Made by a program: the position numbers and the translations under genes
Notes under the pieces: generated by a model
Databases searched by the model: none
What the model was told of the DNA's origin: nothing
Seen by the model: only the letters and a program-made list of their open reading frames with translations
Shown here: one piece after another, positions 49,682 to 60,845 of the stretch
How positions within the stretch are numbered: the first letter of the stretch is position 1
Layout: each line of letters starts with the position of its first letter
From: Prado023 sp963798745
Lineage (GTDB): Bacteria; Actinomycetota; Actinomycetes; S36-B12; CAIYMF01
NCBI GenBank assembly: GCA_963798745.1
Contig: CAWCUF010000005.1
Location: forward strand, 124,001 to 188,000
Length of the DNA: 64,000 bases
Direction of reading: 5' to 3'

Positions 49682-52378
49682 TCAGCGGCTGTCGCTGCCC
49701 GCATCGGTGCTCATCAACGACGCACGACCGGCCTCGAGTCGGGCGATCGGCACCCGGAACGGCGAGCAGGACACGTAGTCCAGGCCGACCTCGTCGAAGA
49801 AGTGCACCGACTCGGGGTCGCCACCGTGCTCGCCGCAGACGCCGAGCTTGATGTCCGGGCGGGTCGAGCGGCCCTTCTCCACAGCGATGCGGACCAGCCC
49901 GCCGACGCCGTCGCGGTCCAGCGACTCGAACGGGGACACGCCGAACACGCCCTTCTCCAGGTACGTGGTGAAGAACGCGCCCTCGACGTCGTCACGACTG
50001 AAGCCCCACGTGGTCTGGGTCAGGTCGTTGGTGCCGAAGGAGAAGAACTGCGCGGCCTCGGCGATCTGGTCGGCGGTCATCGCCGCACGCGGCAGCTCGA
50101 TCATCGTGCCGATCGGGAACTCCAGCGTGCAGCCGTTCGCTGCCGCCACCTCGGCCAGGACCTGGTTGGCCTCGTCCTTGATCAGCTCCAGCTCCTGGAC
50201 CGCACCCACCAGCGGGATCATGATCTCCGCGCGGGGGTCCCCGCCCATGCGCTGGCGGAAGCAGGCCGCCTCGGCGATGGCCCGCACCTGCAGCGCGAAC
50301 AGCCCGGGGATGACCAGGCCCAGGCGCACCCCGCGCAGGCCCAGCATCGGGTTGGACTCGTGGTGCTTCTCCACCGCGTGCAGCAGGCGCAGGTCGGACT
50401 CCGACACGTCGCCCTTGGCCTCGGCCTTGGCCATCGCCACGGCCAGTTCGAGCCGGTCGGGCAGGAACTCGTGCAGCGGCGGGTCGAGCAGGCGGATGGT
50501 CACCGGCAGCCCGTCCATGGCCTCGAAGATGCGCTCGAAGTCCTTGCGCTGGAACGGCAGCAGCGCGGCCAGGGCCGCGTCGCGGTCCTCATCGCTCTCC
50601 GCGAGGATCAGGCGCTCCACGTACTGCTTGCGGTCACCGAGGAACATGTGCTCGGTGCGGCACAGACCGATGCCCTGGGCGCCCATCCGCCGCGCCCGAT
50701 CAGCGTCCTCGGGGGTGTCGGCGTTGGCACGCACCTTCAGGCGACGCGCCTCATCGGCGTGGCTGATGATCCGGTGCACGGCCTTGACCAGCTCGTCACC
50801 ACCCTCGGGGGCCAACCGGCCCTCGAAGTACTCCACGACCGGCGAGGGCACGACTGGCACCTCGCCGAGGAACACCTCGCCGGTGGCACCGTCGATCGAG
50901 ACGGCGTCGCCCTCGCGGATGACCACGTCGTTGGGCGCCTTGGCCAGCTTGGCAGCCGTGTCGACCGTGAGCTCCTCGGTGCCGCAGACCGCGGTCTTGC
51001 CCATGCCGCGCGCGACGACTGCCGCGTGCGAGGTCTTGCCACCGCGGGAGGTCAGGATGCCGGCCGCGGCAACCATGCCGGCCAGGTCGTCGGGAGTGGT
51101 CTCCCGGCGGATCAGGATCGTCGGGATGCCCTCGGCAGCCTGCGCCACAGCCGTGTCGGAGTCGAACACCGCCCGGCCCACAGCCGCGCCCGGCGAGGCA
51201 GCGGTGCCCTTGGCCACCAGCGCACGATCACCGGAGTGGTCGAAGTGCGGGAACATGAGCTGCACGAGCTGGGCGCCCGACACGCGGCGCACCGCCTCGT
51301 CCATGTCGATGACACCCTCGTCGACCAACTGGGTCGCGATCCGGAACGCGGCACCCGCGGTGCGCTTTCCGACGCGGGTCTGGAGCATGTAGAGCTGCCC
51401 GCGCTCGACGGTGAACTCGATGTCGCACAGGTCCTGGTAGTGCGCCTCGAGGGCGTCCATGTTGGCCAGCAGCTGGGCGTGCGCCTGCGGATCCAGGCGA
51501 CCCATGTCATCGAGGCTCAGGGTGTTGCGCACGCCGGAGACGACGTCCTCGCCCTGCGCGTCGGGCAGGTAGTCGCCGTAGTGGCCGGTGGCGCCGGTGG
51601 CCGGGTCGCGGGTGAACGCCACACCGGTACCGGAGTCCTCGCCGACGTTGCCGAAGACCATCGCCTGCACGTTGACCGCGGTGCCCAGGTCGGCGGGGAT
51701 CCGCTCCTGGCGGCGGTAGAGCACCGCCCGATCGGTGTTCCACGAGTCGAACACCGCCTTGACGGCACGGTCGAGCTGCTCGCGGGGCTCCTGCGGGAAG
51801 TCGATCCCGGCCTGGTCCTTCACGATCGCCTTGAAGGCCATGACCAGCTCCTTCATCTGCTCGGCCCCGAGCTCGATGTCGGTGGCCACGCCTGCCGCGG
51901 TCTTGGCATCGTCGATGGCCTGCTCGAAGAAGTGCCCGTCGATGTGCAGCACCGTCTTGCCGAACATCTGGATCAGGCGCCGGTAGGAATCCCACGCGAA
52001 CCGCTCGTCGCCGGAGAACTCGGACAGGCCCACGATGGACTCGTCGTTCAGGCCGATGTTCAGGACGGTCTCCATCATGCCGGGCATCGAGAACTTCGCG
52101 CCCGAGCGCACGGAGATCAGCAGCGGGTTGGCCACATCGCCCAGGGTCCGCCCGATCTTGTCCTCGAGGATGCCGAGCTGCTCGGTGACCTGCTCGGCCA
52201 TCTCCTCAGGCACTCCACCACCGGTCAGGTAGGCGCGGCAGGCGTCGGTGGTCACCGTGAACCCGGGAGGCACGTTCAGCCCGATCTTGATCATCTCGGC
52301 GAGGTTTGCCCCCTTGCCGCCGAGCAGGTCCTTCTTGTCCTTGTCGCCCTCGGCGAAGTCGTAGACGTAGCGCACCAT
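49682..52378 (-). CDS. ppdK: Pyruvate, phosphate dikinase
   Basis: 898 aa from ATG 52378 with GGAGGG about 10 nt upstream. The N-terminal ATP-grasp part starts VYDFAEGDKDKKDLLGGKGANLAEM. The swivelling phosphohistidine is in TSRGGKTSHAAVVARGMGKTAVCG. The C-terminal PEP/pyruvate-binding barrel includes FFSFGTNDLTQTTWGFSRDD and GVCGEHGGDPESVHFF. The enzyme interconverts pyruvate + ATP + phosphate with PEP + AMP + PPi. Length as for class I PpdK. Together with aceE it sits at the pyruvate node. Confidence 0.97.
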   Translation of the reverse strand: MVRYVYDFAEGDKDKKDLLGGKGANLAEMIKIGLNVPPGFTVTTDACRAYLTGGGVPEEMAEQVTEQLGILEDKIGRTLGDVANPLLISVRSGAKFSMPGMMETVLNIGLNDESIVGLSEFSGDERFAWDSYRRLIQMFGKTVLHIDGHFFEQAIDDAKTAAGVATDIELGAEQMKELVMAFKAIVKDQAGIDFPQEPREQLDRAVKAVFDSWNTDRAVLYRRQERIPADLGTAVNVQAMVFGNVGEDSGTGVAFTRDPATGATGHYGDYLPDAQGEDVVSGVRNTLSLDDMGRLDPQAHAQLLANMDALEAHYQDLCDIEFTVERGQLYMLQTRVGKRTAGAAFRIATQLVDEGVIDMDEAVRRVSGAQLVQLMFPHFDHSGDRALVAKGTAASPGAAVGRAVFDSDTAVAQAAEGIPTILIRRETTPDDLAGMVAAAGILTSRGGKTSHAAVVARGMGKTAVCGTEELTVDTAAKLAKAPNDVVIREGDAVSIDGATGEVFLGEVPVVPSPVVEYFEGRLAPEGGDELVKAVHRIISHADEARRLKVRANADTPEDADRARRMGAQGIGLCRTEHMFLGDRKQYVERLILAESDEDRDAALAALLPFQRKDFERIFEAMDGLPVTIRLLDPPLHEFLPDRLELAVAMAKAEAKGDVSESDLRLLHAVEKHHESNPMLGLRGVRLGLVIPGLFALQVRAIAEAACFRQRMGGDPRAEIMIPLVGAVQELELIKDEANQVLAEVAAANGCTLEFPIGTMIELPRAAMTADQIAEAAQFFSFGTNDLTQTTWGFSRDDVEGAFFTTYLEKGVFGVSPFESLDRDGVGGLVRIAVEKGRSTRPDIKLGVCGEHGGDPESVHFFDEVGLDYVSCSPFRVPIARLEAGRASLMSTDAGSDSR

Positions 52379-52526
52379 GTGTGTTTCAAACCCTCCTGGG
52401 TCGTGTGAGTGGAAACGTGGGCAGGTCTGTGCGAACGCAGGCAAGCCTACCCCCGTGCACGGGGGTCGCCCAGGCTCGCGGAGATCGGTGCGCGATCGGG
52501 ATCGGGATTGCGCCGGCGCACTGCCC

Positions 52527-52532
52527 TAGCCT
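52527..52532 (+). promoter_or_regulatory. -10 box (TAGCCT) for leaderless GH13 gene
   Basis: TAGCCT (52527-52532) is followed by 6 nt and ATG 52539, the leaderless spacing seen at other genes. No Shine-Dalgarno is present. Confidence 0.4.
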
Positions 52533-52538
52533 GCATCC

Positions 52539-54242
<1,704 letters not shown>

Positions 54243-54279
54243 CCCGGCCCTTGACGCGGGTCGCTCGGCAATCGTCGGA

Positions 54280-54351
54280 TCCGGACACCACTGTGCGCCG
54301 CCGGACACCTGTGTCCGGATCAGACCAATCGATGTCCGGATCAGCCAATCG
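54280..54351. repeat. TCCGGA-type direct/inverted repeats between convergent GH13 genes
   Basis: CCGGACACC at 54280 and 54301; CCGGACAC-CT-GTGTCCGG forms an 8-bp palindrome (54301-54318). TGTCCGGATCAGACCAATCG (54312-54331) is repeated one base shorter as TGTCCGGATCAGCCAATCG (54333-54351). Likely terminator-type sequence for the two convergent genes. Confidence 0.6.
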
Positions 54352-54363
54352 GGCGCCGGGGGC

Positions 54364-55758
54364 TCAGGCCTGCTCGATCTCGACGTGGCGGAAGACGTCC
54401 AGGAGTGTGCTGTGCCACAGGGTCGCCCGGAACGGGGCGTCGAACTCCAGCACGACCACCGGGCCGGGCATGGGCAGCCGCCCTCGGTCGACGTCGAGCA
54501 GCTCGCCGGAGATCAGGTCTCGGTAGCGCCCGTCGGGCAACTGCATGGGGGCACTGCCCTCGTGACCGCCCACGTCGAACACCCCGTACAGCCCGACCGA
54601 CTCCTGCGGACCGGCGCCCACCGGAGCAAGCAGCTCGCCGGCCGGGCGGGCCCACGCGGCCTGCACGAACGGCTCGTCGTCGAGCACCCAGAAGTCACCG
54701 CCGCGCAGGGCGTCGTGCTTCTTCAGCGCAGCCAGCGTGGTCAGGAAGCCGCTGAGTTCACGCTGCCCCCACGCCACGGGTGCCGGGTCGAACAGTGACG
54801 GCCAGGTTCGCGCCGCTGACTCCTGACCGGCATAGAACATGAGCGGCCCGCGACTGAACGCCATCAGGGCGGTCCACGCCCTGGCGCGAGCCTCGTCCGG
54901 CGCGAAGCTCATGATCCGGTACTGGTCGTGGTTCTCGACGAACCGCAGCTTGGCGTAGTTGGCCGGCAGCGTCGCGTCCTGCCAGCGCAGCATCTCCAGG
55001 TAGCGGCCCACCGGCTCCGTACCGGTGACCACCGACTGCCAGATCGACCACAGGTCATAGGAGTACTCGATGTCGAACGCGGCATACATCTCCGCATCCG
55101 ACCAGGTCGGCAGTCCCTGGGCGCGACGCTGCCCGACCCACAGCGGGTGCGGGGACTCGGCCAGCCAGATCAGCCCCGGGCGGACCTGGGCGAGCTCGTC
55201 GCGAGCCCTGATCCAGAAGTCGATGGGCACCAGCGAAGCCACGTCGCAGCGGAATCCGTCGACGCCGCGCCGGGCCCACAGCGCCAGCGTGTCGATGAGG
55301 TAGCGGGTGAGCCCCGGGTGCGGGTGCTTGAGATCGATGATGTCGGTCCACGCGGGCACGGTCGTGACCGGGTGCCCGGCCTCGTCGCGGTGGAAGAACT
55401 CCGGATGCTCCCTGATGAGCACGCTGTCCGGGGACGTGTGGTTGAAGACCACGTCGATCATCACCTTGAGGCCGGCCCGGTGTGCCGCGGCGACGAGGTC
55501 GTCGAAGTCCTCATCAGTACCGAGGTCGGGATTGATCGAGCGGAAGTCGGCGATCGCGTACGGACTGCCCAGGCTGCCCTTGCGGCTCACCTCGCCGATC
55601 GGGTGGATGGGCATCAGGTAGAGCACGTCCACACCGAGCGCTGCGATCCGGTCCACGTCCGCGGTGACATCGGCCAGCTTCCCCGACGGTCCGTGGTTGC
55701 GCGGGAAGACCTGGTAGATGACCAGCGACCGCATCCCCAGCGGGGTGTCGTATGCCAT
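54364..55758 (-). CDS. GH13 alpha-amylase-family enzyme
   Basis: 464 aa. RSLVIYQVFPRNHGPSGKLADV, the barrel segment MIDVVFNHTSPDS, nucleophile D172 in DGFRCDVASLVP, acid/base E201 in IWLAESPHPLW, and third acid D278 in FVENHDQYR. The order and short loops resemble small bacterial amylase/amylomaltase-like GH13 enzymes, shorter than the alpha-glucosidase nearby. There is no signal peptide, so it works inside the cell on maltodextrins. 16 bp downstream of the dusB start on the same strand. Confidence 0.85.
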   Translation of the reverse strand: MAYDTPLGMRSLVIYQVFPRNHGPSGKLADVTADVDRIAALGVDVLYLMPIHPIGEVSRKGSLGSPYAIADFRSINPDLGTDEDFDDLVAAAHRAGLKVMIDVVFNHTSPDSVLIREHPEFFHRDEAGHPVTTVPAWTDIIDLKHPHPGLTRYLIDTLALWARRGVDGFRCDVASLVPIDFWIRARDELAQVRPGLIWLAESPHPLWVGQRRAQGLPTWSDAEMYAAFDIEYSYDLWSIWQSVVTGTEPVGRYLEMLRWQDATLPANYAKLRFVENHDQYRIMSFAPDEARARAWTALMAFSRGPLMFYAGQESAARTWPSLFDPAPVAWGQRELSGFLTTLAALKKHDALRGGDFWVLDDEPFVQAAWARPAGELLAPVGAGPQESVGLYGVFDVGGHEGSAPMQLPDGRYRDLISGELLDVDRGRLPMPGPVVVLEFDAPFRATLWHSTLLDVFRHVEIEQA

Positions 55759-55774
55759 CGGACGATCCTGCCAG

Positions 55775-56917
55775 TCAGCCGCCGCTCACGCCGAGCTCGG
55801 CCGCGGACAGGTCCGCACCCGCGACCAGGTCGCACGAATCCAGCCAGCCCTCGGGAAGCGCGACCCGGCGCTGGCCTGAGGTGCGCCCACGCGGTCCCGC
55901 GGCGATCGCACTCGGGTAGGGCTGGTCGGGGTCGATGTCGCCCAGCAGCGCGTCGAGTTCGGCCAGGGTGCCGACCGTGCCCAGCGCGGCCCGGATCGGC
56001 TGGTGCACACGGAACCCCTTGAGGTACCACGCCATGTGCTTGCGGATGTCCCGGGCGCCCTTCTGCTCGCTGTCGTGCATCGCGACCAGCAGCTCGCCAT
56101 GCCGACGCAGGACGGCCAGCACCTCACCGCTGCTGGGCTCCGAGGGCGGCGGCGCGCCGGCGAACGCCGCGGCGAGCTGGCCGAACAACCACGGCCGACC
56201 CAGGCAGCCGCGGCCCACGACGACGCCGGCGCAGCCGGTCTGGCGCATCATCTCCAGCGCGTCGCCGGCCGACCAGATGTCGCCGTTGCCCAACACGGGC
56301 ACGCCGAGCGGTTCGAGTTCAGCGACCAGCCGGGTGATCGCCGTCCAGTCGGCCGCTCCGCCGTACATCTGCGCGGCGGTGCGCCCGTGCAGCGCGACCC
56401 AGGCAGCGCCCTCCTGCGCGGCAGCGCGACCGGCCTCGAGGTAGGTCAGGTGCTCGGCGTCGATACCCGTGCGCATCTTGACCGTCACCGGGACCCGGCC
56501 GTCCGCGGCGGCCACCGCCCCGGCCACGACCGCCCGGAACAGGTCGCGCTTCCACGGCAGTGCCGAGCCGCCGCCCTTGCGGGTGACCTTCGGGACGGGG
56601 CAGCCGAAGTTGAGGTCCACGTGGTCGGCCAGGTCCTCGGTGACCACCATCCGCACCGCCGCGGCGATCACCGCCGGATCGACTCCGTAGAGCTGCAGCG
56701 AGCGCGGCGACTCGTCGGCGTCGAACCGGATCAGGTTCATCGTCTCGTCGGTGCGCTCCAGCAGCGCTCGCGAGGTGATCATCTCCGAGACGTAGATGCC
56801 CGCCCCGGACTCCCGGCACAGCCGGCGGAACGCCCGATTGGTGATGCCGGCCATCGGTGCGAGCACCACCGGTGGCTCCACCGGTCGGGCACCGATCAGC
56901 GGCAGCGACACGGGCAT
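55775..56917 (-). CDS. dusB: tRNA-dihydrouridine synthase (DusB type)
   Basis: 380 aa. LAPMAGITNRAFRRLCRE, LQLYGVDP, catalytic C106 in LNFGCPVPKVTRKGGGSALP, VTVKMRTGID, ALHGRTAAQMYGGAADW and VLGNGDIWSAGDALEMM, VVGRGCLGRPWLF are the complete FMN-binding DUS family set. The enzyme reduces uridine to dihydrouridine in tRNA with NADPH. It leads a short operon with the GH13 gene. Confidence 0.95.
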   Translation of the reverse strand: MPVSLPLIGARPVEPPVVLAPMAGITNRAFRRLCRESGAGIYVSEMITSRALLERTDETMNLIRFDADESPRSLQLYGVDPAVIAAAVRMVVTEDLADHVDLNFGCPVPKVTRKGGGSALPWKRDLFRAVVAGAVAAADGRVPVTVKMRTGIDAEHLTYLEAGRAAAQEGAAWVALHGRTAAQMYGGAADWTAITRLVAELEPLGVPVLGNGDIWSAGDALEMMRQTGCAGVVVGRGCLGRPWLFGQLAAAFAGAPPPSEPSSGEVLAVLRRHGELLVAMHDSEQKGARDIRKHMAWYLKGFRVHQPIRAALGTVGTLAELDALLGDIDPDQPYPSAIAAGPRGRTSGQRRVALPEGWLDSCDLVAGADLSAAELGVSGG

Positions 56918-57110
56918 GCGGTCAATTGTCCCCCAGCGCGACCGATGCCGACTCCGGCGCGAGGATCACGCCGTCGCTGCCGACACGCGGTCTCCCCGCC
57001 ACCCCCTCGCACCGGCACGCCCGCTACCCCGCCACGCCGTCGCCCCGGCGCGTTGTTGTCCTTCCTGCCGCAACAACCTGCCATGTTCGGCCCACACCGC
57101 GGCGGCGGGG

Positions 57111-58505
57111 TCAGTAGGCAGGCAGGCGCTCGGCCAGCCACGCGCGCAGACCGGCCAGCGGGATGCGCGCCTGGGTCATGGAGTCGCGTTCGCGGACGGT
57201 GACGGCCTGATCCTCCAGGGTGTCGAAATCCACGGTCACGCAGAACGGGGTACCGATCTCGTCCTGACGGCGATAGCGCCGACCGATCGCACCTGCATCG
57301 TCGAAGTCCACGTTCCAGGTCCGGCGCAGCTCTGCGGCCAGGTCGCGCGCTACCGGCGAGAGGTCGGCGTTGCGCGACAGCGGCAGCACCGCGACCTTCA
57401 CCGGAGCGAGCCGCGGATCCAGGCGCAGCACCGTGCGCTTGTCGACGCCGCCCTTGGCGTTGGGCGCCTCGTCCTCGTCGTAGGCGTCGAGCAGGAACGC
57501 CAGGACGCAGCGGGTCAGGCCGGCTGCGGGCTCGATGACGAAGGGCACCCAGCGCTCACCGGACTCCTGGTCGAAGTAGCTCAGGTCCACGCCCGATTCT
57601 TGCGAATGCGTGCGCAGGTCGAAGTCGGTCCGGTTGGCGATGCCCTCGAGCTCGGCGAACTCCGACCCGGCGAACGTGAACCGGTACTCGATGTCCACGG
57701 TCCGCTTGGAGTAGTGCGAGAGCTTCTCGGCCGGGTGCTCGAACAGGCGCAGGTTCTCGGCCTTGAGCCCGAGGTCGAGGTACCAGTCCCAGCGCGCCTG
57801 GAGCCAGTACTCGTGCCACTGCTCGTCCGTACCGGGCTTGACGAAGAACTCCATCTCCATCTGCTCGAACTCGCGCGTGCGGAAGATGAAGTTGCCCGGG
57901 GTGATCTCGTTGCGGAAGCTCTTGCCGGTCTGGCCGATGCCGAACGGCGGCTTCTTGCGCGAGGTGTTGGCCACGTTGAGGTAGTTGACGAAGATGCCCT
58001 GCGCGGTCTCCGGGCGCAGGTAGTGCACCGCACCGGCATCCTCGACCGGGCCGACCATCGTGCGCAGCATCCCGTTGAAGTCCCGCGGCTCGGTGAACTG
58101 CCCCCGGGTGCCGCAGTTGGTGCACACGATCTCCTCGAGGCCGGTGGCCGCCCGCCCGTGCTTCTCCTCGTACTGTTCCAGGAGGGTGTCGGCGCGCCAG
58201 CGCTTGTGGCACTGCCGACACTCGGTCAGCGGGTCGACGAACGCGCTGAGGTGGCCCGAGGCCTCCCAGACCTGCGGGGCCAGGATCACCGAGGAGTCCA
58301 GGCCGACGACGTCGTCGCGGCCGCGCACGACCGACTGCCACCACGCCCGGCGGATGTTCTCCTTGAGCTCCACCCCCAGCGGGCCGTAGTCCCACGCCGA
58401 TCGGGTGCCGCCGTAGATGTCCGAGCTCGGGTAGACGAACCCGCGCCGCTTGCTCAGGTTCACGACGGCTTCGACGCGGGCATCGGGCTTGGCAGGCTTG
58501 GCCAT
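57111..58505 (-). CDS. glyQS: Glycyl-tRNA synthetase, homodimeric
   Basis: 464 aa from ATG 58505. Class II motif regions: GFVYPSSDIYGGTRSAWDYGPLG, ECRQCHKRW ... VCTNCGTRGQF (zinc-type insertion), HYLRPETAQGIFVNYL (motif 2 vicinity) and PFVIEPAAGLTRCVLAFL (motif 3). C-terminal anticodon-binding domain with VAVLPLSRNADLSPVARDLA. Joins glycine to tRNA-Gly. Length is that of the one-gene bacterial/archaeal type. Divergent from the 130-aa membrane protein; 112 bp between them. Confidence 0.97.
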   Translation of the reverse strand: MAKPAKPDARVEAVVNLSKRRGFVYPSSDIYGGTRSAWDYGPLGVELKENIRRAWWQSVVRGRDDVVGLDSSVILAPQVWEASGHLSAFVDPLTECRQCHKRWRADTLLEQYEEKHGRAATGLEEIVCTNCGTRGQFTEPRDFNGMLRTMVGPVEDAGAVHYLRPETAQGIFVNYLNVANTSRKKPPFGIGQTGKSFRNEITPGNFIFRTREFEQMEMEFFVKPGTDEQWHEYWLQARWDWYLDLGLKAENLRLFEHPAEKLSHYSKRTVDIEYRFTFAGSEFAELEGIANRTDFDLRTHSQESGVDLSYFDQESGERWVPFVIEPAAGLTRCVLAFLLDAYDEDEAPNAKGGVDKRTVLRLDPRLAPVKVAVLPLSRNADLSPVARDLAAELRRTWNVDFDDAGAIGRRYRRQDEIGTPFCVTVDFDTLEDQAVTVRERDSMTQARIPLAGLRAWLAERLPAY

Positions 58506-58617
58506 GGTGCTCTCCAGGGGTGGTCGCGGCGGCGTTCCGGGCAGCGCCGGACGCGCCGACACTCTGGCGACCAACCCTACCTGTCGCCACCGCGCGCGAT
58601 CGGCGACAATCAGGCCC

Positions 58618-59010
58618 ATGGCCAAGAAGCGGATCCATCGTGAGCCCGGCACCCGACCCATCCAGGCAGCGACCCCATCCGCGCGAGCAGCGCACCGCAG
58701 CCCGGCGAAGTCGTCGCCGGCGCCCACCGGTCGGCGCGCGAGCTTCGAGGCCTCCAGCCGCCCCTGGTTGGCGCGCATGCAGCGGCTGCCGGGCTTCGTC
58801 GTGCCGGTCCTGCTGGCCAGTCTGCTGTTCCTCGGCCTGACCCTGAGCGCCGACTGGTCGGGCGCGCTCCTGATCGTCATCGCCGTGTTCCTGACCTGGC
58901 TGACGGCCGTGGCCTGGCCTGCGGTCTCGGCGCGCAGCCGGCTGATCCGCGTGGCCGTCGACCTCGGTGTGCTGGCGCTCGGGGTGCTCAAGCTGCTCGG
59001 CCGGATCTGA
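58618..59010 (+). CDS. Two-helix membrane protein of unknown function
   Basis: 130 aa. A basic, Ser/Ala-rich head (MAKKRIHREPGTRPIQ...) is followed by two or three hydrophobic segments (about 59-78, 84-103 and 112-126) ending LGVLKLLGRI. GACAAT is 7 nt before the ATG, again a possible leaderless promoter. The shape resembles DUF6703-like actinobacterial proteins; no specific role. Lies between glyQS and uppS. Confidence 0.65.
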   Translation: MAKKRIHREPGTRPIQAATPSARAAHRSPAKSSPAPTGRRASFEASSRPWLARMQRLPGFVVPVLLASLLFLGLTLSADWSGALLIVIAVFLTWLTAVAWPAVSARSRLIRVAVDLGVLALGVLKLLGRI

Positions 59011-59061
59011 CCGGGACGGCTGGAGGTACGGGCGCGCTCGCCGACCCCACCACGGGTGGGC

Positions 59062-59952
59062 CTACCGGTTCGCCTCGTCCCGCGATGACTCGTCGGGCCC
59101 AGGCTCGGGCCCGGGCTCGTCGGGCCCAGGCTCGTTGGGGACCGCCCCGCCGTAGCGCCGGTCACGCGCTGCGTAGATCTCGGCGGCCCGCCAGAGGTCG
59201 CGCCGGTCGAAGTCCGGCCACAGCGTGTCGAGGAACACCAACTCGGCGTAGGCCGACTGCCAGAGCAGGAAGTTCGAGGTGCGCTGCTCCCCCGAGGAAC
59301 GTACGAACAGGTCCACGTCAGGCATGTCGGGCTCGTCGAGGTAGCTGGCCAGCACGGCCTCGTCGACCTGTTCGGGGCGCAGCACCCCCGCTCGGACATC
59401 GGCGGCCAGCGCGGCCGCGGCGTCCGCGATCTCCGCGCGCCCGCCGTAGTTGACGCACATCGCCAGGGTCATCCCGGTGTTGGCGGCGGTGAGTTCCTCG
59501 GCGCGCTCGAGCTCGGAGATGACGCTGCGCCACAGCCGGGGCCGCCGGCCGACCCAGCGGATCCGCACGCCCATCTCGTGGAGCTGGTCGCGGCGGCGGG
59601 CGATCACGTCGCGGTTGAAGCCCATCAGGAACCGGACCTCATCTGGGGAGCGCTTCCAGTTCTCGGTGGAGAACGCGTAGGCCGACAGGTAGTCGATGCC
59701 CAGTTCGAGGGCGCCGTGCACGCAGTCGAGCAGCGCGGACTCGCCGGCCTCGTGTCCGGCGGTCCGTGGCAGGCCGCGCTCCTTGGCCCAGCGGCCGTTG
59801 CCGTCCATCACCACGGCGACGTGGCGTGGCACGAACTGCGCAGGCAGTGCCGGGGGGCGTGCGCCGGACGGGTGCGGGGTCGGCGCCAGGACGGGCCTGG
59901 CCTCGGGGTCGGGTCGTCCGCGCCGCCACCAGGTTCCGGGGTTCTCGACCAT
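59062..59952 (-). CDS. uppS: Isoprenyl diphosphate synthase (undecaprenyl/decaprenyl type)
   Basis: 296 aa from ATG 59952. HVAVVMDGNGRWAKERGLPR has the catalytic D50 and substrate-binding motif of Z-isoprenyl transferases; YLSAYAFSTENWKRS, VNYGGRAEIADAA, VDLFVRSSGEQRTSNFLLWQ and YAELVFLDTLWPDF complete it. The enzyme extends farnesyl diphosphate with isopentenyl units to the lipid carrier of cell-wall synthesis. The C-terminus has a GPDEPGPEPGPDESSRDEA tail not seen in other members. Confidence 0.95.
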   Translation of the reverse strand: MVENPGTWWRRGRPDPEARPVLAPTPHPSGARPPALPAQFVPRHVAVVMDGNGRWAKERGLPRTAGHEAGESALLDCVHGALELGIDYLSAYAFSTENWKRSPDEVRFLMGFNRDVIARRRDQLHEMGVRIRWVGRRPRLWRSVISELERAEELTAANTGMTLAMCVNYGGRAEIADAAAALAADVRAGVLRPEQVDEAVLASYLDEPDMPDVDLFVRSSGEQRTSNFLLWQSAYAELVFLDTLWPDFDRRDLWRAAEIYAARDRRYGGAVPNEPGPDEPGPEPGPDESSRDEANR

Positions 59953-60086
59953 GGGAGGAATCCTCCCAACCCGACGCCCGGTGTTGCCGGGTGCGACACG
60001 GCCGAACTGCGTCGCAGTGGCCCGACCCGGCGCAGCCGGACTCGCGGCGTCTGGCGCTCGGTCGATCCGAGCGGGATGCTGGGGCC

Positions 60087-60764
60087 ATGGACGAGACCAC
60101 CGGCATGGACACCGGACCGGGCACCGCACCCGGTTCGCAGCGCCCTGGAGGTGCTGAGGAACCTGGGCCACGCGGGGGCGCCGCGACCGGGACCGAGCCG
60201 ACTCACCAGCACCCGGTCTGGGCCAACGCGCACCGGGTCACCGACTTCCTGTTGGTGGGCGGCTCGCTGCGCAGCGGGGATGCCGACCCGGGCACCGTCA
60301 TCACCGAGCTCAAGGCGCACGGCCTGACCCACATCCTCGACTGCCGGACCGAGACCTCCGACGAGCGCCTGGTGGCCCAGATCGCCCCGGAGCTCACCTA
60401 CCACCAGGCCGGCACCGAGGACGAGGCCGCCGGCACGGCCGAGGGCTGGTTCGACAGCGGCGTCAACTTCGCGCGCGAGGCGCTCAAGGTGCCCGGCGCG
60501 GTGGTGCTCGCGCACTGCGCGCTGGGCCAGGCGCGCGGGCCGTCCATGGCCTACGCCGTCCTGCTGGACCAGGGCTACGAGCCGGGCGAGGCGCTGCTGA
60601 TGATCACCCGGGCCCGGCCCGAGGCGCAGGCCTCCTACGCCGAGCACGCCCTGGACTGGCACCTGACCCGGACCGGAGCCGACGAGAGCCAGCGAACGGC
60701 TGCCTTCGCATCGCTGCGCGCGGCCCGCGGGCAGGTGGGCGGGTGGCAGCACCGCCGCCGCTGA
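60087..60764 (+). CDS. Dual-specificity/tyrosine phosphatase-like protein
   Basis: 225 aa from ATG 60087. A flexible, Gly/Pro-rich head (1-40) precedes HILDCRTETSDERLVAQIAP and the CX5R site AHCALGQARGPS with C144 and R150, so it should be an active cysteine phosphatase. The second half is helical (SMAYAVLLDQGYEPGEALLM). Substrate unknown. The C-terminus falls in the 32-nt tandem duplication below. Divergent from uppS. Confidence 0.85.
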   Translation: MDETTGMDTGPGTAPGSQRPGGAEEPGPRGGAATGTEPTHQHPVWANAHRVTDFLLVGGSLRSGDADPGTVITELKAHGLTHILDCRTETSDERLVAQIAPELTYHQAGTEDEAAGTAEGWFDSGVNFAREALKVPGAVVLAHCALGQARGPSMAYAVLLDQGYEPGEALLMITRARPEAQASYAEHALDWHLTRTGADESQRTAAFASLRAARGQVGGWQHRRR

Positions 60765-60796
60765 GGGTGGGCGGGTGGCAGCACCGCCGCCGCTGA
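60734..60796. repeat. 32-nt tandem duplication of a gene 3' end
   Basis: Two identical 31-nt units (60734-60764 and 60766-60796) separated by one G. Each contains the last codons and stop of the phosphatase-like gene (QVGGWQHRRR*). Confidence 0.9.
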
Positions 60797-60845
60797 ACCC
60801 GACCTGTGGGCGGGCCGGCCAGGCCCACCGACCCAAGTGCCGACC

